Of a stretch of 59,601 bases of DNA, positions 24,458 through 31,923 are shown in pieces; position 1 is the stretch's first letter, and every line of letters begins with the position of its first letter. The position numbers were made by a program, and so were the translations under genes. Under the pieces are notes generated by a model. That model saw nothing but the letters and a program-made list of their open reading frames with translations. It was not told the DNA's origin and did no database searches. The DNA is taken from positions 1-59,601 of the forward strand of contig CASEER010000007.1 of NCBI GenBank assembly GCA_949287085.1. Direction: 5' to 3'. The DNA comes from an uncultured Coriobacteriaceae bacterium (lineage in GTDB: Bacteria; Actinomycetota; Coriobacteriia; Coriobacteriales; Coriobacteriaceae).

Positions 24458-25273
24458 ATGCAGACGAAGACCATTCCCGCCGTCCTGTCTATCGCCGGCT
24501 CAGATTCGAGCGGTGGCGCCGGCATCCAGGCCGACATCAAAACCATCGCAGCGCACCACCTGTTTGCCGAGACCGCCATCACGGCGCTCACCGCGCAAAA
24601 CACCACCGGCGTGCGCGCCGTCCAAGAGGCAACGCCCCCATTTGTCGCGCAGCAAATCGATGCCGTGTTCGAGGACATCCCGCCCGCAGCCGTAAAGATC
24701 GGCATGGTGTCCTCGGCCGCCATCATTGAGACCATTGCCGAGCGCCTGCGCCACTGGAACGCTCAGAATGTCGTGGTTGACCCCGTGATGGTTGCCACCT
24801 CGGGCGCTCGGCTCATTGACGACGGCGCGGTCGAGGCGCTCACCACGCAGCTCCTCCCCCTTGCCACCGTCATTACTCCCAACATCATGGAAGCCGAGGC
24901 CCTGAGCGGCATTTCCATCGAGTTTGCAGGCGACCAAGCCGCCGTGGCGCAGAAGCTTGTTGAGCAGTTTGGCTGCGCCGCGCTTGTCAAGGGCGGGCAC
25001 AACGTCAACGATGCCAACGACGTGCTCGCCGAGCCCGGCCAGAGCGAGCACGCGGCACCGCTGATCACATGGTTCCGCCATGAGCGCGTGGATACCACGA
25101 ATACCCATGGCACGGGTTGCACGCTTTCTTCGGCCATTGCCTGCGGTCTTGCCGAGGGCCGACCGCTCGCCGACGCCATCAACCACGCCAAGGAATACCT
25201 CACGGGTGCCCTCGCTGCCGGGCTTGACCTGGGCCATGGCTCCGGCCCCGTCGACCACATGTGGCAGTATTAG
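24458..25273 (+). CDS. thiD: Hydroxymethylpyrimidine/phosphomethylpyrimidine kinase
   Basis: The 271-residue ribokinase-fold enzyme starts AVLSIAGSDSSGGAGIQADI, the family hallmark. VNDANDVLAEPG and TTNTHGTGCTLSSAIACGLA (anion hole and catalytic-base region with HGTGC) complete the active site. It phosphorylates the ThiC product twice. It begins 134 nt after thiC on the same strand; the gap has no clear hairpin, so the two are probably co-transcribed under the TPP riboswitch. Confidence 0.95.
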   Translation: MQTKTIPAVLSIAGSDSSGGAGIQADIKTIAAHHLFAETAITALTAQNTTGVRAVQEATPPFVAQQIDAVFEDIPPAAVKIGMVSSAAIIETIAERLRHWNAQNVVVDPVMVATSGARLIDDGAVEALTTQLLPLATVITPNIMEAEALSGISIEFAGDQAAVAQKLVEQFGCAALVKGGHNVNDANDVLAEPGQSEHAAPLITWFRHERVDTTNTHGTGCTLSSAIACGLAEGRPLADAINHAKEYLTGALAAGLDLGHGSGPVDHMWQY

Positions 25274-25339
25274 GCCAAGCAGCGGCAGGCCAGCGCCCCA
25301 GGCGATTTGCATGCCAACAAGCGCGCCCGCGCACAATGC

Positions 25340-25362
25340 TGACAAAACGTTTCCGTTTGTCA
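25340..25362. promoter_or_regulatory. Short palindrome after thiD
   Basis: TGACAAAACG-TTTC-CGTTTGTCA is an inverted repeat with one extra A. It has no U-run, so it is either a weak stem-loop or a protein-binding site in the leader of the DUF308 gene. It contains AAACGTTTCC, resembling half of the LacI operator at 19911, which may be chance. Confidence 0.4.
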
Positions 25363-25455
25363 AAGGTGAAGGGATTGCGCAGTTCCTCACCGCCAAGTGG
25401 CTTTCGTGCCGCGCCGGCCTATTACACGCCCCGTCGGGTAGAAGCAGAGTAACAA

Positions 25456-25496
25456 CGTGCCTCCCTATCGATTCACGATGGGGAGGCGTCTTTTTT
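25456..25496 (+). terminator. Intrinsic terminator immediately before the DUF308 gene
   Basis: ACGTGCCTCCC pairs with GGGAGGCGT (7 bp GC stem plus outer pairs), followed by TTTTTT at 25491-25496. It would end the thi transcript. It directly abuts AGGAGG of the next gene, leaving no space for a promoter after it, so attenuation is possible. Confidence 0.8.
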
Positions 25497-25506
25497 AGGA
25501 GGAACT

Positions 25507-26097
25507 ATGCAGTGGTTTGACCCGCAACACGATTACGTGAACGACTACATCGACACCTGGAACAACAAGATCCGGAGCGCCAAGGCATGGATGATCGCAC
25601 TCGGCGTGGTGCTCATCGTCGCCGGCATCGCAACCGCGGTGGCACCGCTCAGCATGTACGCCATCATCCAGGGCATCATCGCCGGCGTCCTCATTGTGCG
25701 CGGCGCCTCGAACATCGTGGGCTACGTGCAGACGCCCGAATTCTTCCGCAACGGAGCCACGCTCGCCTCGGGCATCTTGAACGCCCTCCTCGGCGTGCTC
25801 TTCTTGGCCCTGCCGGCAACGTTTACCGCCAGCACGCTCGGCTTCTTGCTTGCGTTCCTGCTCATCATGACCGGCATCGAGCGCCTCTCGTTTGCCCGCA
25901 GCATGCGCTATTACCATCTTGAGAACTCGTCGGCCGGTACCGCCATGGGCATCGTAAACATCGTCCTGGGCGTGGTGCTCGCCTTCACCCCGCTCTTCAC
26001 GAGCGTCGTGCTGAGCTACCTCATGGCTGCCTACCTTGTTGTCGCTGGCATCACGCTCGCGGTCGAGGGCGTCACCATCAAGCGCATCGAGCGCTGA
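25507..26097 (+). CDS. DUF308 (HdeD-like) membrane protein
   Basis: The ATG follows AGGAGGAACT. The 196-residue protein has a polar N-terminus (MQWFDPQHDYVNDYIDTWNN) and six hydrophobic helices in three pairs, the DUF308 repeat pattern (for example WMIALGVVLIVAGIATAVAP and TAMGIVNIVLGVVLAFTPLF). HdeD in E. coli is linked to acid resistance; the general function is unknown. The message must pass a terminator that ends only 10 nt before the start codon. Confidence 0.85.
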   Translation: MQWFDPQHDYVNDYIDTWNNKIRSAKAWMIALGVVLIVAGIATAVAPLSMYAIIQGIIAGVLIVRGASNIVGYVQTPEFFRNGATLASGILNALLGVLFLALPATFTASTLGFLLAFLLIMTGIERLSFARSMRYYHLENSSAGTAMGIVNIVLGVVLAFTPLFTSVVLSYLMAAYLVVAGITLAVEGVTIKRIER

Positions 26098-26117
26098 GCG
26101 ATAGAGCTTACCCCATA

Positions 26118-26277
26118 GGTTGCATCACCGGGCGAGATCCCCCGCCGTCGGGCCAGCCTCCGCCAGGTGAAGCTCCCCGCCGCCGGGCCGGCCCTACGCC
26201 GGCGGGCCCCCGCCGTCAGGACAGCCCCTGCCCCGGGCGACACTCCCCCGCCGCCGGGCCGGCCCCCGCGCCGGGCA
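26118..26277. repeat. Tandem array of four GC-rich palindromic units between convergent genes
   Basis: A unit of about 35 bp is repeated with drift. Its 20-bp core is CCCCGCCGCCGGGCCGGCCC at 26175-26194 and 26246-26265, and CCCCGCCGTCGGGCCAGCC-like at 26140 and 26208. Each core contains GGGCCGGCCC-type dyads and can form hairpins. The array fills the gap between the DUF308 gene and the PARG-like gene, where it probably ends transcription from both sides. Confidence 0.7.
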
Positions 26278-27219
26278 CTAAAGGTACTTGTGCCAGTCTT
26301 CCTCGTCCTCATCGTCATCGCCGGCGGTTACAGCGGCCTCCTGTGCACGCCTGGCCTCCGCAGCAGCAGCGGCGGCCTGGGCGTACGTGGTCGCCGGAGC
26401 CTCGGGGAACGCGCTGAACGCATGCTCAAACTGTGCAAAGTGCTTGTCATAGCGCGTCTGCGGCACGGCAAAGATAACCTGCTTCACACCATGCGTGCCC
26501 TGAGTCAGCTCCTCGCGGAAGAGCTCGGCCACCTGCTCGGCATCCCAGCCAAACGCCCCGCAGCCGTATGCACCGAGCACCGCCTTCTCGCGCCCGAGCG
26601 CGTCCACGATGCCGAGCACAAAGCGAATGCGGTCGCGCATGGCGTCGGTTAACACGTCGCCGCCCACGTGATAATCGGCCTGCGCGCGCTTGGCGTTGGG
26701 CGCTGCCGCCACGATCACATCGGCGTAGGCGTGCATCTTGGCGCGCTCGAACCGCACCGCCGGCACGACGAGCGCGCGGTCGCGATACAGCTCGCAATTG
26801 ATGTTGCGACGGCGGTTCTCGCCATACCAGTCGCGCTCGCCCTCGAGCACGTTGTAGAGGTACGAATCCGCACAGAGCGCCTGCTCCTGGGCCCACGAAC
26901 CCTTGATGTAGCCGCCGCCCGGGCTCACAAACGAGGCAAAGTCGAGCACTGCAAGGTCGCAGAACTGCGCATAGCCGCGGCCGTGTTCCAGGATAGCGTC
27001 GGTCGCGCTCGACGCCACCACCACAACCTCGGGCACATCGGGCTCGGCAACCTCTGCCTTCGGCGCGCCGTCATAGCGCATCACACCCGCGCGCGACCGC
27101 TCGATGTCCTTTGCCAGGCGCTGCGCCACCTCGGCCGTATGCTGCTCCGCCGCCCGAGCGCGCGCCTCGCGCCGCGGATTGCTCCGACGCCCGCCGTTTC
27201 GATCATTCCGCTCTGCCAT
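26278..27219 (-). CDS. TIGR02452/DUF2263 protein (bacterial PARG/macro-domain-like)
   Basis: The 313-residue protein has a basic N-terminus, then a macro-like domain. The signature loop lies at residues 99-116: SPGGGYIKGSWAQEQALC. In the poly(ADP-ribose) glycohydrolase signature GGG-X(6-8)-QEE the second Glu is catalytic; here it reads Gln111-Glu112-Gln113. A later block VLGAYGCGAFGWDAEQVAEL is the second ADP-ribose-binding loop, with the usual GCGAFG. The family removes or binds ADP-ribose. An acidic tail (DDDEDEEDW) ends the protein. Whether the Gln variant is active needs testing. Confidence 0.85.
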   Translation of the reverse strand: MAERNDRNGGRRSNPRREARARAAEQHTAEVAQRLAKDIERSRAGVMRYDGAPKAEVAEPDVPEVVVVASSATDAILEHGRGYAQFCDLAVLDFASFVSPGGGYIKGSWAQEQALCADSYLYNVLEGERDWYGENRRRNINCELYRDRALVVPAVRFERAKMHAYADVIVAAAPNAKRAQADYHVGGDVLTDAMRDRIRFVLGIVDALGREKAVLGAYGCGAFGWDAEQVAELFREELTQGTHGVKQVIFAVPQTRYDKHFAQFEHAFSAFPEAPATTYAQAAAAAAEARRAQEAAVTAGDDDEDEEDWHKYL

Positions 27220-27455
27220 AGCATCACCCTTACCTCAGCCGGCAGTATGCCGGCACCTGTGCATCGCTCTCCCTAGCATACCTGCCCGCGAGACACGAGT
27301 CGCCAAAAAATACCGCGTTGTCAAAGATGTTTTGCACGCTGGCCCTAGCGCATGGGCATGCCCAAGGCAGCATGCCGCGAGGAGGGATTGTGAGCTGAAC
27401 CGAGGGCGCCCGCAGCGCCTCCCCTATGCTAGCCGGCCACGCGCGTCAACGCGTC

Positions 27456-28595
27456 TTAGTAGTCTGCCGCAGCCGGCGAATCCATCCAGTCGCGCACGAA
27501 CTCGCCATATGTGCCGTCAATGATCGCCTGGCGCGCGCGGCGCATAAGGTCGAGCAGGTAGTAGATGTTGTGCATGGAGAGCAAAATGCCGCCGAGCATC
27601 TCCTTGACCGTGACCATGTGGCGAATGTGCGCACGGCTGTAGCCGCCCGTGCACACCGGGCAGGTGCAATGCTCGTCAATGGGCCGCGGGTCGCGCGCAA
27701 ACTTGGCGTTGCGAAAGTTCAGACGCCCCTCGCTCGAGAATGCCGTGCCCATGCGGCCCGTGCGGGTGGGCAGCACGCAGTCGAACATGTCGATGCCGCA
27801 GGCCACGCCGCGCACCAGCGTGGTGGGGTTGCCGACGCCCATGAGGTAGCGCGGCTTTTGCTTGGGCATGTACTCGGCCGCCAGCGGCTCCAGGGTCTCG
27901 AACATGATTTCATGGCTCTCGCCCACCGAGTAGCCGCCGATGCCGTAGCCTGGGAAGTCGCCCATGTCCTCGAGGCGCTGCAGGCTCTTAAGGCGCAGGT
28001 CCATGTGCATACCGCCCTGGACGATGCCAAAAAGCGCCTGGTCGGGCCGGGTGTGCGCCTTATAGCAGCGCTCGGCCCAGCGGCTCGAGAGCTCGGTGGA
28101 CTTCTCCACGTCGCGGCGCTCCACGGGGTATCCAATGCACTGATCGAGCTGCATGCAGATGTCGGAGCCGAGTTTCTGGGCGATGGCCATGTTGTCCTCG
28201 GGGCTCCAGAACACATGGCTGCCGTCGTAGTCGGTCGCGATGAACCGCACGCCGTCGTTGGTGAGCTTTACTGCGTCGGAATGGCTGAACACCTGGAAAC
28301 CGCCCGAATCCGTGAGAATGGGGCCGTGCCAGTTCATGAACTGATGCAGCCCGCCCATCTCGGCAATGAGATCAGCGCCGGGACGCATGGCCAGGTGATA
28401 CGTATTGGAGAGCACGATCTGCGCGCCCAGGTCCTTAACCGTCTCCCACGGGATGCCCTTTACCGTTGCGCGCGTGCCAACGGGCATGAAGATAGGCGTC
28501 TCGATGTCGCCGTGCGGTGTGTGCAGAACGCCGGCGCGGGCATGCGTCGTGGGGTCCTCGGCAACAATGTCGTAGGTAAACAGGCTTTGGTCCAT
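27456..28595 (-). CDS. tgt: tRNA-guanine(34) transglycosylase
   Basis: The 379-residue enzyme has the catalytic TDSGGFQVFS loop, the nucleophile Asp in GIDMFDCVLPTRTGRMGTAF and the zinc site CTCPVC plus the downstream His in GGILLSMHN. It exchanges guanine 34 for preQ1 in tRNAs with GUN anticodons. The start has AAGGAGC upstream. queA (31918-33141) and queH (43034-43615) on the same strand supply later steps of queuosine synthesis. A 12-bp tandem repeat lies in its upstream region. Confidence 0.97.
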   Translation of the reverse strand: MDQSLFTYDIVAEDPTTHARAGVLHTPHGDIETPIFMPVGTRATVKGIPWETVKDLGAQIVLSNTYHLAMRPGADLIAEMGGLHQFMNWHGPILTDSGGFQVFSHSDAVKLTNDGVRFIATDYDGSHVFWSPEDNMAIAQKLGSDICMQLDQCIGYPVERRDVEKSTELSSRWAERCYKAHTRPDQALFGIVQGGMHMDLRLKSLQRLEDMGDFPGYGIGGYSVGESHEIMFETLEPLAAEYMPKQKPRYLMGVGNPTTLVRGVACGIDMFDCVLPTRTGRMGTAFSSEGRLNFRNAKFARDPRPIDEHCTCPVCTGGYSRAHIRHMVTVKEMLGGILLSMHNIYYLLDLMRRARQAIIDGTYGEFVRDWMDSPAAADY

Positions 28596-28661
28596 GAAAG
28601 CTCCTTCTTAGGCGGGGCGACGCAGGCGAGCACCATCACCGGCATCACGTGGCCTACCAGT

Positions 28662-28685
28662 ATAACGGTAGACATAACGGTAGAC
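28662..28685. repeat. 12-bp tandem repeat upstream of tgt
   Basis: ATAACGGTAGAC occurs twice in direct succession (28662-28673, 28674-28685) in the 295-bp gap between the divergent tgt and LUD genes. It could be a double binding site. The rest of the gap has three loose copies of CCCCCACG and no gene. Confidence 0.6.
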
Positions 28686-28890
28686 GCGCGGCTCCAAAAA
28701 GCCCCCACGGCGCTTGGCCATGAGCGGCGATTAACCCCCACGGCGCGGCGATTCGAGCGGCACTTCCAGAAGCCCCCACGTTCCCACGCTCCCGAGCACG
28801 CTTTGGTTTTGGCAAACCTTGCACGGCGCGGTGCGTAGGCAAACCTGGCTCTCCGCTGTATCATGCATCTATCACAGAGAGGAGCAAACC

Positions 28891-29541
28891 ATGAATGCAA
28901 CATTGGAAAACGTGCTGGCAGCGCACCGCGCCACTGCACAGACCATCATCAAGAATCTCAAAAAGCGCGGCATGGATGGTGCCTACTGCGCCACCAGTGC
29001 TGAGGCAGTTGAACTCGTACGCTCGTGGATGCATGAGGGGGATTCGGTTACCTGGGGCGGCAGCGAGACCTTCAAGGAGACGGGCATGAAGGCTGCGCTC
29101 GAGGATGCCGGCTGCTACGCCATGCTCGACCGCGCGACTGCAACCACGCCTGACGAGCAGCGCGCCATGTGGCGCGATCGCACCTGCGCCGACTGGTTCT
29201 TCATGAGCGCCAACGCCCTCACCGTAGACGGCGAGCTCGTGAACATCGACGGCAACAGTGACCGCCTCTCGCTTTTGCTCCACGGCCCCGCGCACGTCGT
29301 GGTGCTCGTGGGCATGAACAAAATCGTCGCCGACGTCGAGGCGGGCTTCAAACGCATCCGCACCATCAGCTGCCCGCCCAATGCGGCGCGCTTGCACGCC
29401 AACACGCCGTGCGAGCTCACAGGCGTATGCTCCGAATGCCATGCGAAAAACTGCATGTGCTGTCAGATGGTCGTTACGCGCCACAGCCGTCACGAGGGCC
29501 GTATCCGTGTGGTGCTTATTGGCGAGGACTTGGGGTACTAA
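28891..29541 (+). CDS. LUD-domain lactate utilization-like protein
   Basis: The ATG at 28891 follows AGAGAGGAGC and gives 216 residues. The LUD (DUF162) domain covers nearly all: VELVRSWMHEGDSVTWGGSE, WFFMSANALTVDGELVNIDG, HVVVLVGMNKIVADVEAGFK and RIRTISCPPNAARL. The Cys-rich end CSECHAKNCMCCQMVVTR is typical of the stand-alone anaerobe subgroup, and may bind metal or Fe-S. LutC is part of the lactate oxidation complex; here no lutA/lutB is adjacent, so the function is less certain. Confidence 0.85.
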   Translation: MNATLENVLAAHRATAQTIIKNLKKRGMDGAYCATSAEAVELVRSWMHEGDSVTWGGSETFKETGMKAALEDAGCYAMLDRATATTPDEQRAMWRDRTCADWFFMSANALTVDGELVNIDGNSDRLSLLLHGPAHVVVLVGMNKIVADVEAGFKRIRTISCPPNAARLHANTPCELTGVCSECHAKNCMCCQMVVTRHSRHEGRIRVVLIGEDLGY

Positions 29542-29561
29542 CTTCGGCCGGACGTAAGAAA

Positions 29562-29600
29562 AAGCGGGTCCGGTTTTACCCTCCCGCTTCGTGTCCTTTT
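29562..29600 (+). terminator. Terminator of the LUD gene
   Basis: AAGCGGG (29562-29568) pairs with CCCGCTT (29583-29589); the U-rich CGTGTCCTTTTGGTTTT follows. Confidence 0.6.
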
Positions 29601-29631
29601 GGTTTTATGCCTTTGCACTGCCGCACACAAA

Positions 29632-29667
29632 AGAGGGGCGACGCTTCCTCTGATGCGCCGCCCCTCT
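29632..29667. terminator. Second stem-loop downstream of the LUD gene
   Basis: AGAGGGGCG (29632-29640) pairs perfectly with CGCCCCTCT (29659-29667) over an 18-nt loop. No U-run follows. It may back up the terminator before it. Confidence 0.5.
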
Positions 29668-30105
29668 AACCTATGTACTTTGGACTCACCCCAATGCATC
29701 TATTCGTTTTCGCGTTCCTTCAGTTCCTCTGAACCAAATGAACGCCCACAAGCTATAGATGCTTTCGGTCGGTCTGCTTATCTCTCAACGGCTTGTTTCC
29801 ATGCTCTGACGGAATCCAATGGGTTGCCTCTGCATACCTGCAACGGTTAAGCCTCAAGACCGCAGGCAACGAGCCCGAACGCTTGTGGTATATCTTCAAT
29901 GCCCATGGGACTCGCCTCCTTTGGTCGTCGCTTGCCTTTCTGGAGCGACTTGGATGTTCATTACGAATTATCCCACGCACCCCGCGCTTTATTCCTGCAC
30001 CCTCACAAGGTGCGTGAGCGGTAGAAATACGCCCGCGAACGGCGCTGTATTCGCTCGCGGGCATCAAATGGCAGTCTCCTTGAGCGCTGCCGGATGTCCA
30101 AGCCG
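29668..30105. other. Lower-GC intergenic stretch, possible debris
   Basis: The 440 bp after the stem-loops have a less GC-biased composition than the flanks, and all six frames are short. GCCCGCGAACG and CGCTCGCGGGC (about 30033-30062) form a stem-loop just after the coiled-coil gene and may end it. I find no tRNA, no transposase motif and no known structured RNA. One short minus-strand frame with a strong ribosome site is listed separately. Confidence 0.4.
29847..29906 (-). CDS. Possible 19-residue leader-like ORF with perfect ribosome site
   Basis: AAAGGAGGCGAGTCCC precedes ATG at 29906. The frame reads MGIEDIPQAFGLVACGLEA and stops at TAA 29847; in the same frame it continues as PLQVCRGNPLDSVRAWKQAV ER to another stop. 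This could be a small peptide, or the start of a gene with a nonsense mutation. No homologue recognised. Confidence 0.25.
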   Translation of the reverse strand: MGIEDIPQAFGLVACGLEA

Positions 30106-31806
30106 TTACAGCACAAACACTGCAACAAGAATGACGATGACCACCACGACGGCTGCAATGCCCACAATGGCTCCCATAAAGCGCGTGCGCGAATCGCGCG
30201 TGCGCTCGCGCACGGCACGCTCAGCCGAGGCCAGCTGCTCGACTTCGGCCACCTGCTCCTCGCGCTCGACACGGTCCGCTTCAAGCCGCGCCGCGATGGT
30301 CTCGGTTACCTCAGGATGAGCGTTGATGTCGTTCGCCTCGTCAATAAGCGCCTGCGCCGCTTCAGCGTCGGCCTGGGCATCCTCTGCGGCCTGCTCCTGA
30401 GCCCGACGCTCCTTCTCGTGCGCCGCGATGGCCTCCTTGAGCTTGCGCTGCCGCTCCGTGGCATCGTCCTTGGCCGCGCGGTATGCATCACGCGCGTCAT
30501 CGGCTGCCGAGCTCACCTTGGCAAACGAAGCCTTTGCCTCGTCCATGGGCTTCTCAGCCTCGGCTACGGCCTTTTGTGCGTGGGCGAGCGCGTCATCGAG
30601 CTCCTTCGTCACGCGCGGCAAATCGGCCTTTGCCGTCTGGAGCTCGTGCGCCGCATCCGAGATCTCGCCCTGCAGCTCGTTGGCACGCACGCTGTAAGCC
30701 GCGGAATTGGCTGACGGGTTGCGCTGGACCTCGGCAAACTCGGCGCGCAGCACGCTGAGGTGCTCCTCGGCGCTCTGGATTGCCGCCTCCGCCGCTTTGA
30801 CGCCGCTCGCTCGGTCTTCCTGGGCCTTTTCGAGATTCTTCTTGGCATCGTCCAGTCGGCGCTGCAGGCGCGCGCCGTTTTCGCGCGACGACGTCTCGCG
30901 TGCCTCTGCCGCATCAAGCGCAGCCTTCAAGCGCTTCTCCGTCTGCGCATCGGCGTCTTTCATCTGCTGGAGCTGCTCTTTGCGCGCGTCAATCTCACCC
31001 TGAATGCGCGCCTGCTCAGCTTGGGCAGTCGCACGCGCGGCAAGCGCCTGGTTTTTCTGCTCGGTCTGCTGCGCTACGATCTCGGGGTAGCGAGCCGCTA
31101 CATCGTGCCGGTGTTCAAGCTCGGTTTCGGCCTCGGCAATGGTGCGGTCGAGCTGCTCGAGTTGCGCGCGGGCCTCGGCATGCGCTTTGCGCGCCGCACT
31201 CACCTCGCGCACGGCGGCAGCGCCCTGCGAAAAGAACGAGCCCACCGCCTCGACGGGGGACGAATTGGCTGCATGCTCGACCGCCGCATGCACCGGCTCC
31301 GGGCTCGTCGCAGTGCGGGGCGCGTCTTCGTGGGCAGGCTCGGCCGACGCGCTCGTAGCGGAACGGGGCTGCAGGAAATCGGGGACGCGTTGCGCGCCTG
31401 CGGTGGGTGCCGCATCAGGTGTCGTGTCAGGTGCCGCAGCGGGCACCGCGTCGGATACCGCGTCGCAGCCCTCGGCCAGGCCAGGCTCAGCCACAGATAC
31501 CTGAGCGGCAGTCGCCGCGGAGACAGCGGCGTCGGTGCCATTTACTGCATCCTGCGCCACGGGCTCGTCGAGCACATCTGCTGGTCCGGGTACTGTATCT
31601 ACCGGAACCGGCACCTCGGCAGCAGGCGGCTCGGCCACCGCCGTTGCCGGCCCATCACCGGCAGGCATGGCAGCGCCGGCTGTTTCAGCATCTTGGTCCA
31701 CCTCGGCCGCCTTAGCGTCGCGGTTGGACACCTCAGTAGGAACATCAGCATCAAGGGGCTCACCATCATAAGAGGTGGCCTGCGTCATATGAGAATCGTC
31801 GACCAT
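30106..31806 (-). CDS. Tail-anchored coiled-coil protein
   Basis: ATG at 31806 has GTGGAG six bases upstream; a GTG at 31818 would be an alternative start. The 566 residues divide into an acidic Ala/Pro/Asp/Val-rich disordered part (1-190), a long heptad-rich coiled coil (about 200-525) with many Glu, Gln, Lys and Arg, and a final hydrophobic helix MGAIVGIAAVVVVIVILVAV that would anchor it by the C-terminus. Arg/Glu residues before the helix suggest the coil is cytoplasmic. It may be a structural or division-associated factor; no enzymatic motif. Homologues of this kind diverge quickly, so function is open. Confidence 0.75.
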   Translation of the reverse strand: MVDDSHMTQATSYDGEPLDADVPTEVSNRDAKAAEVDQDAETAGAAMPAGDGPATAVAEPPAAEVPVPVDTVPGPADVLDEPVAQDAVNGTDAAVSAATAAQVSVAEPGLAEGCDAVSDAVPAAAPDTTPDAAPTAGAQRVPDFLQPRSATSASAEPAHEDAPRTATSPEPVHAAVEHAANSSPVEAVGSFFSQGAAAVREVSAARKAHAEARAQLEQLDRTIAEAETELEHRHDVAARYPEIVAQQTEQKNQALAARATAQAEQARIQGEIDARKEQLQQMKDADAQTEKRLKAALDAAEARETSSRENGARLQRRLDDAKKNLEKAQEDRASGVKAAEAAIQSAEEHLSVLRAEFAEVQRNPSANSAAYSVRANELQGEISDAAHELQTAKADLPRVTKELDDALAHAQKAVAEAEKPMDEAKASFAKVSSAADDARDAYRAAKDDATERQRKLKEAIAAHEKERRAQEQAAEDAQADAEAAQALIDEANDINAHPEVTETIAARLEADRVEREEQVAEVEQLASAERAVRERTRDSRTRFMGAIVGIAAVVVVIVILVAVFVL

Positions 31807-31889
31807 CGTAAACTCCACATCGATCGCAGACGAATGTATGTCTCTATCATGATATACGCCCGAGCGGACAGAGCGCGCATGTCAAATGG

Positions 31890-31923
31890 GAGTAGCCCCC
31901 CCATTTTGCCGTGCGGGCTACTC
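31890..31923 (-). terminator. Stem-loop spanning the queA stop codon
   Basis: GAGTAGCCC (31890-31898) and GGGCTACTC (31915-31923) are perfect complements. The UAG of queA lies within one arm. No U-run follows on the minus strand, but the fold could protect the message end or terminate weakly. Confidence 0.55.

Noticed and set aside
26118..26277. Possible CRISPR array
   Set aside because: The repeated cores are degenerate, only about 20 bp, with spacers of 13-18 bp that are themselves similar, and no cas genes are near.
27426..28838. A 470-codon plus-strand open frame
   Set aside because: Fully antisense to tgt, which has all catalytic and zinc residues.
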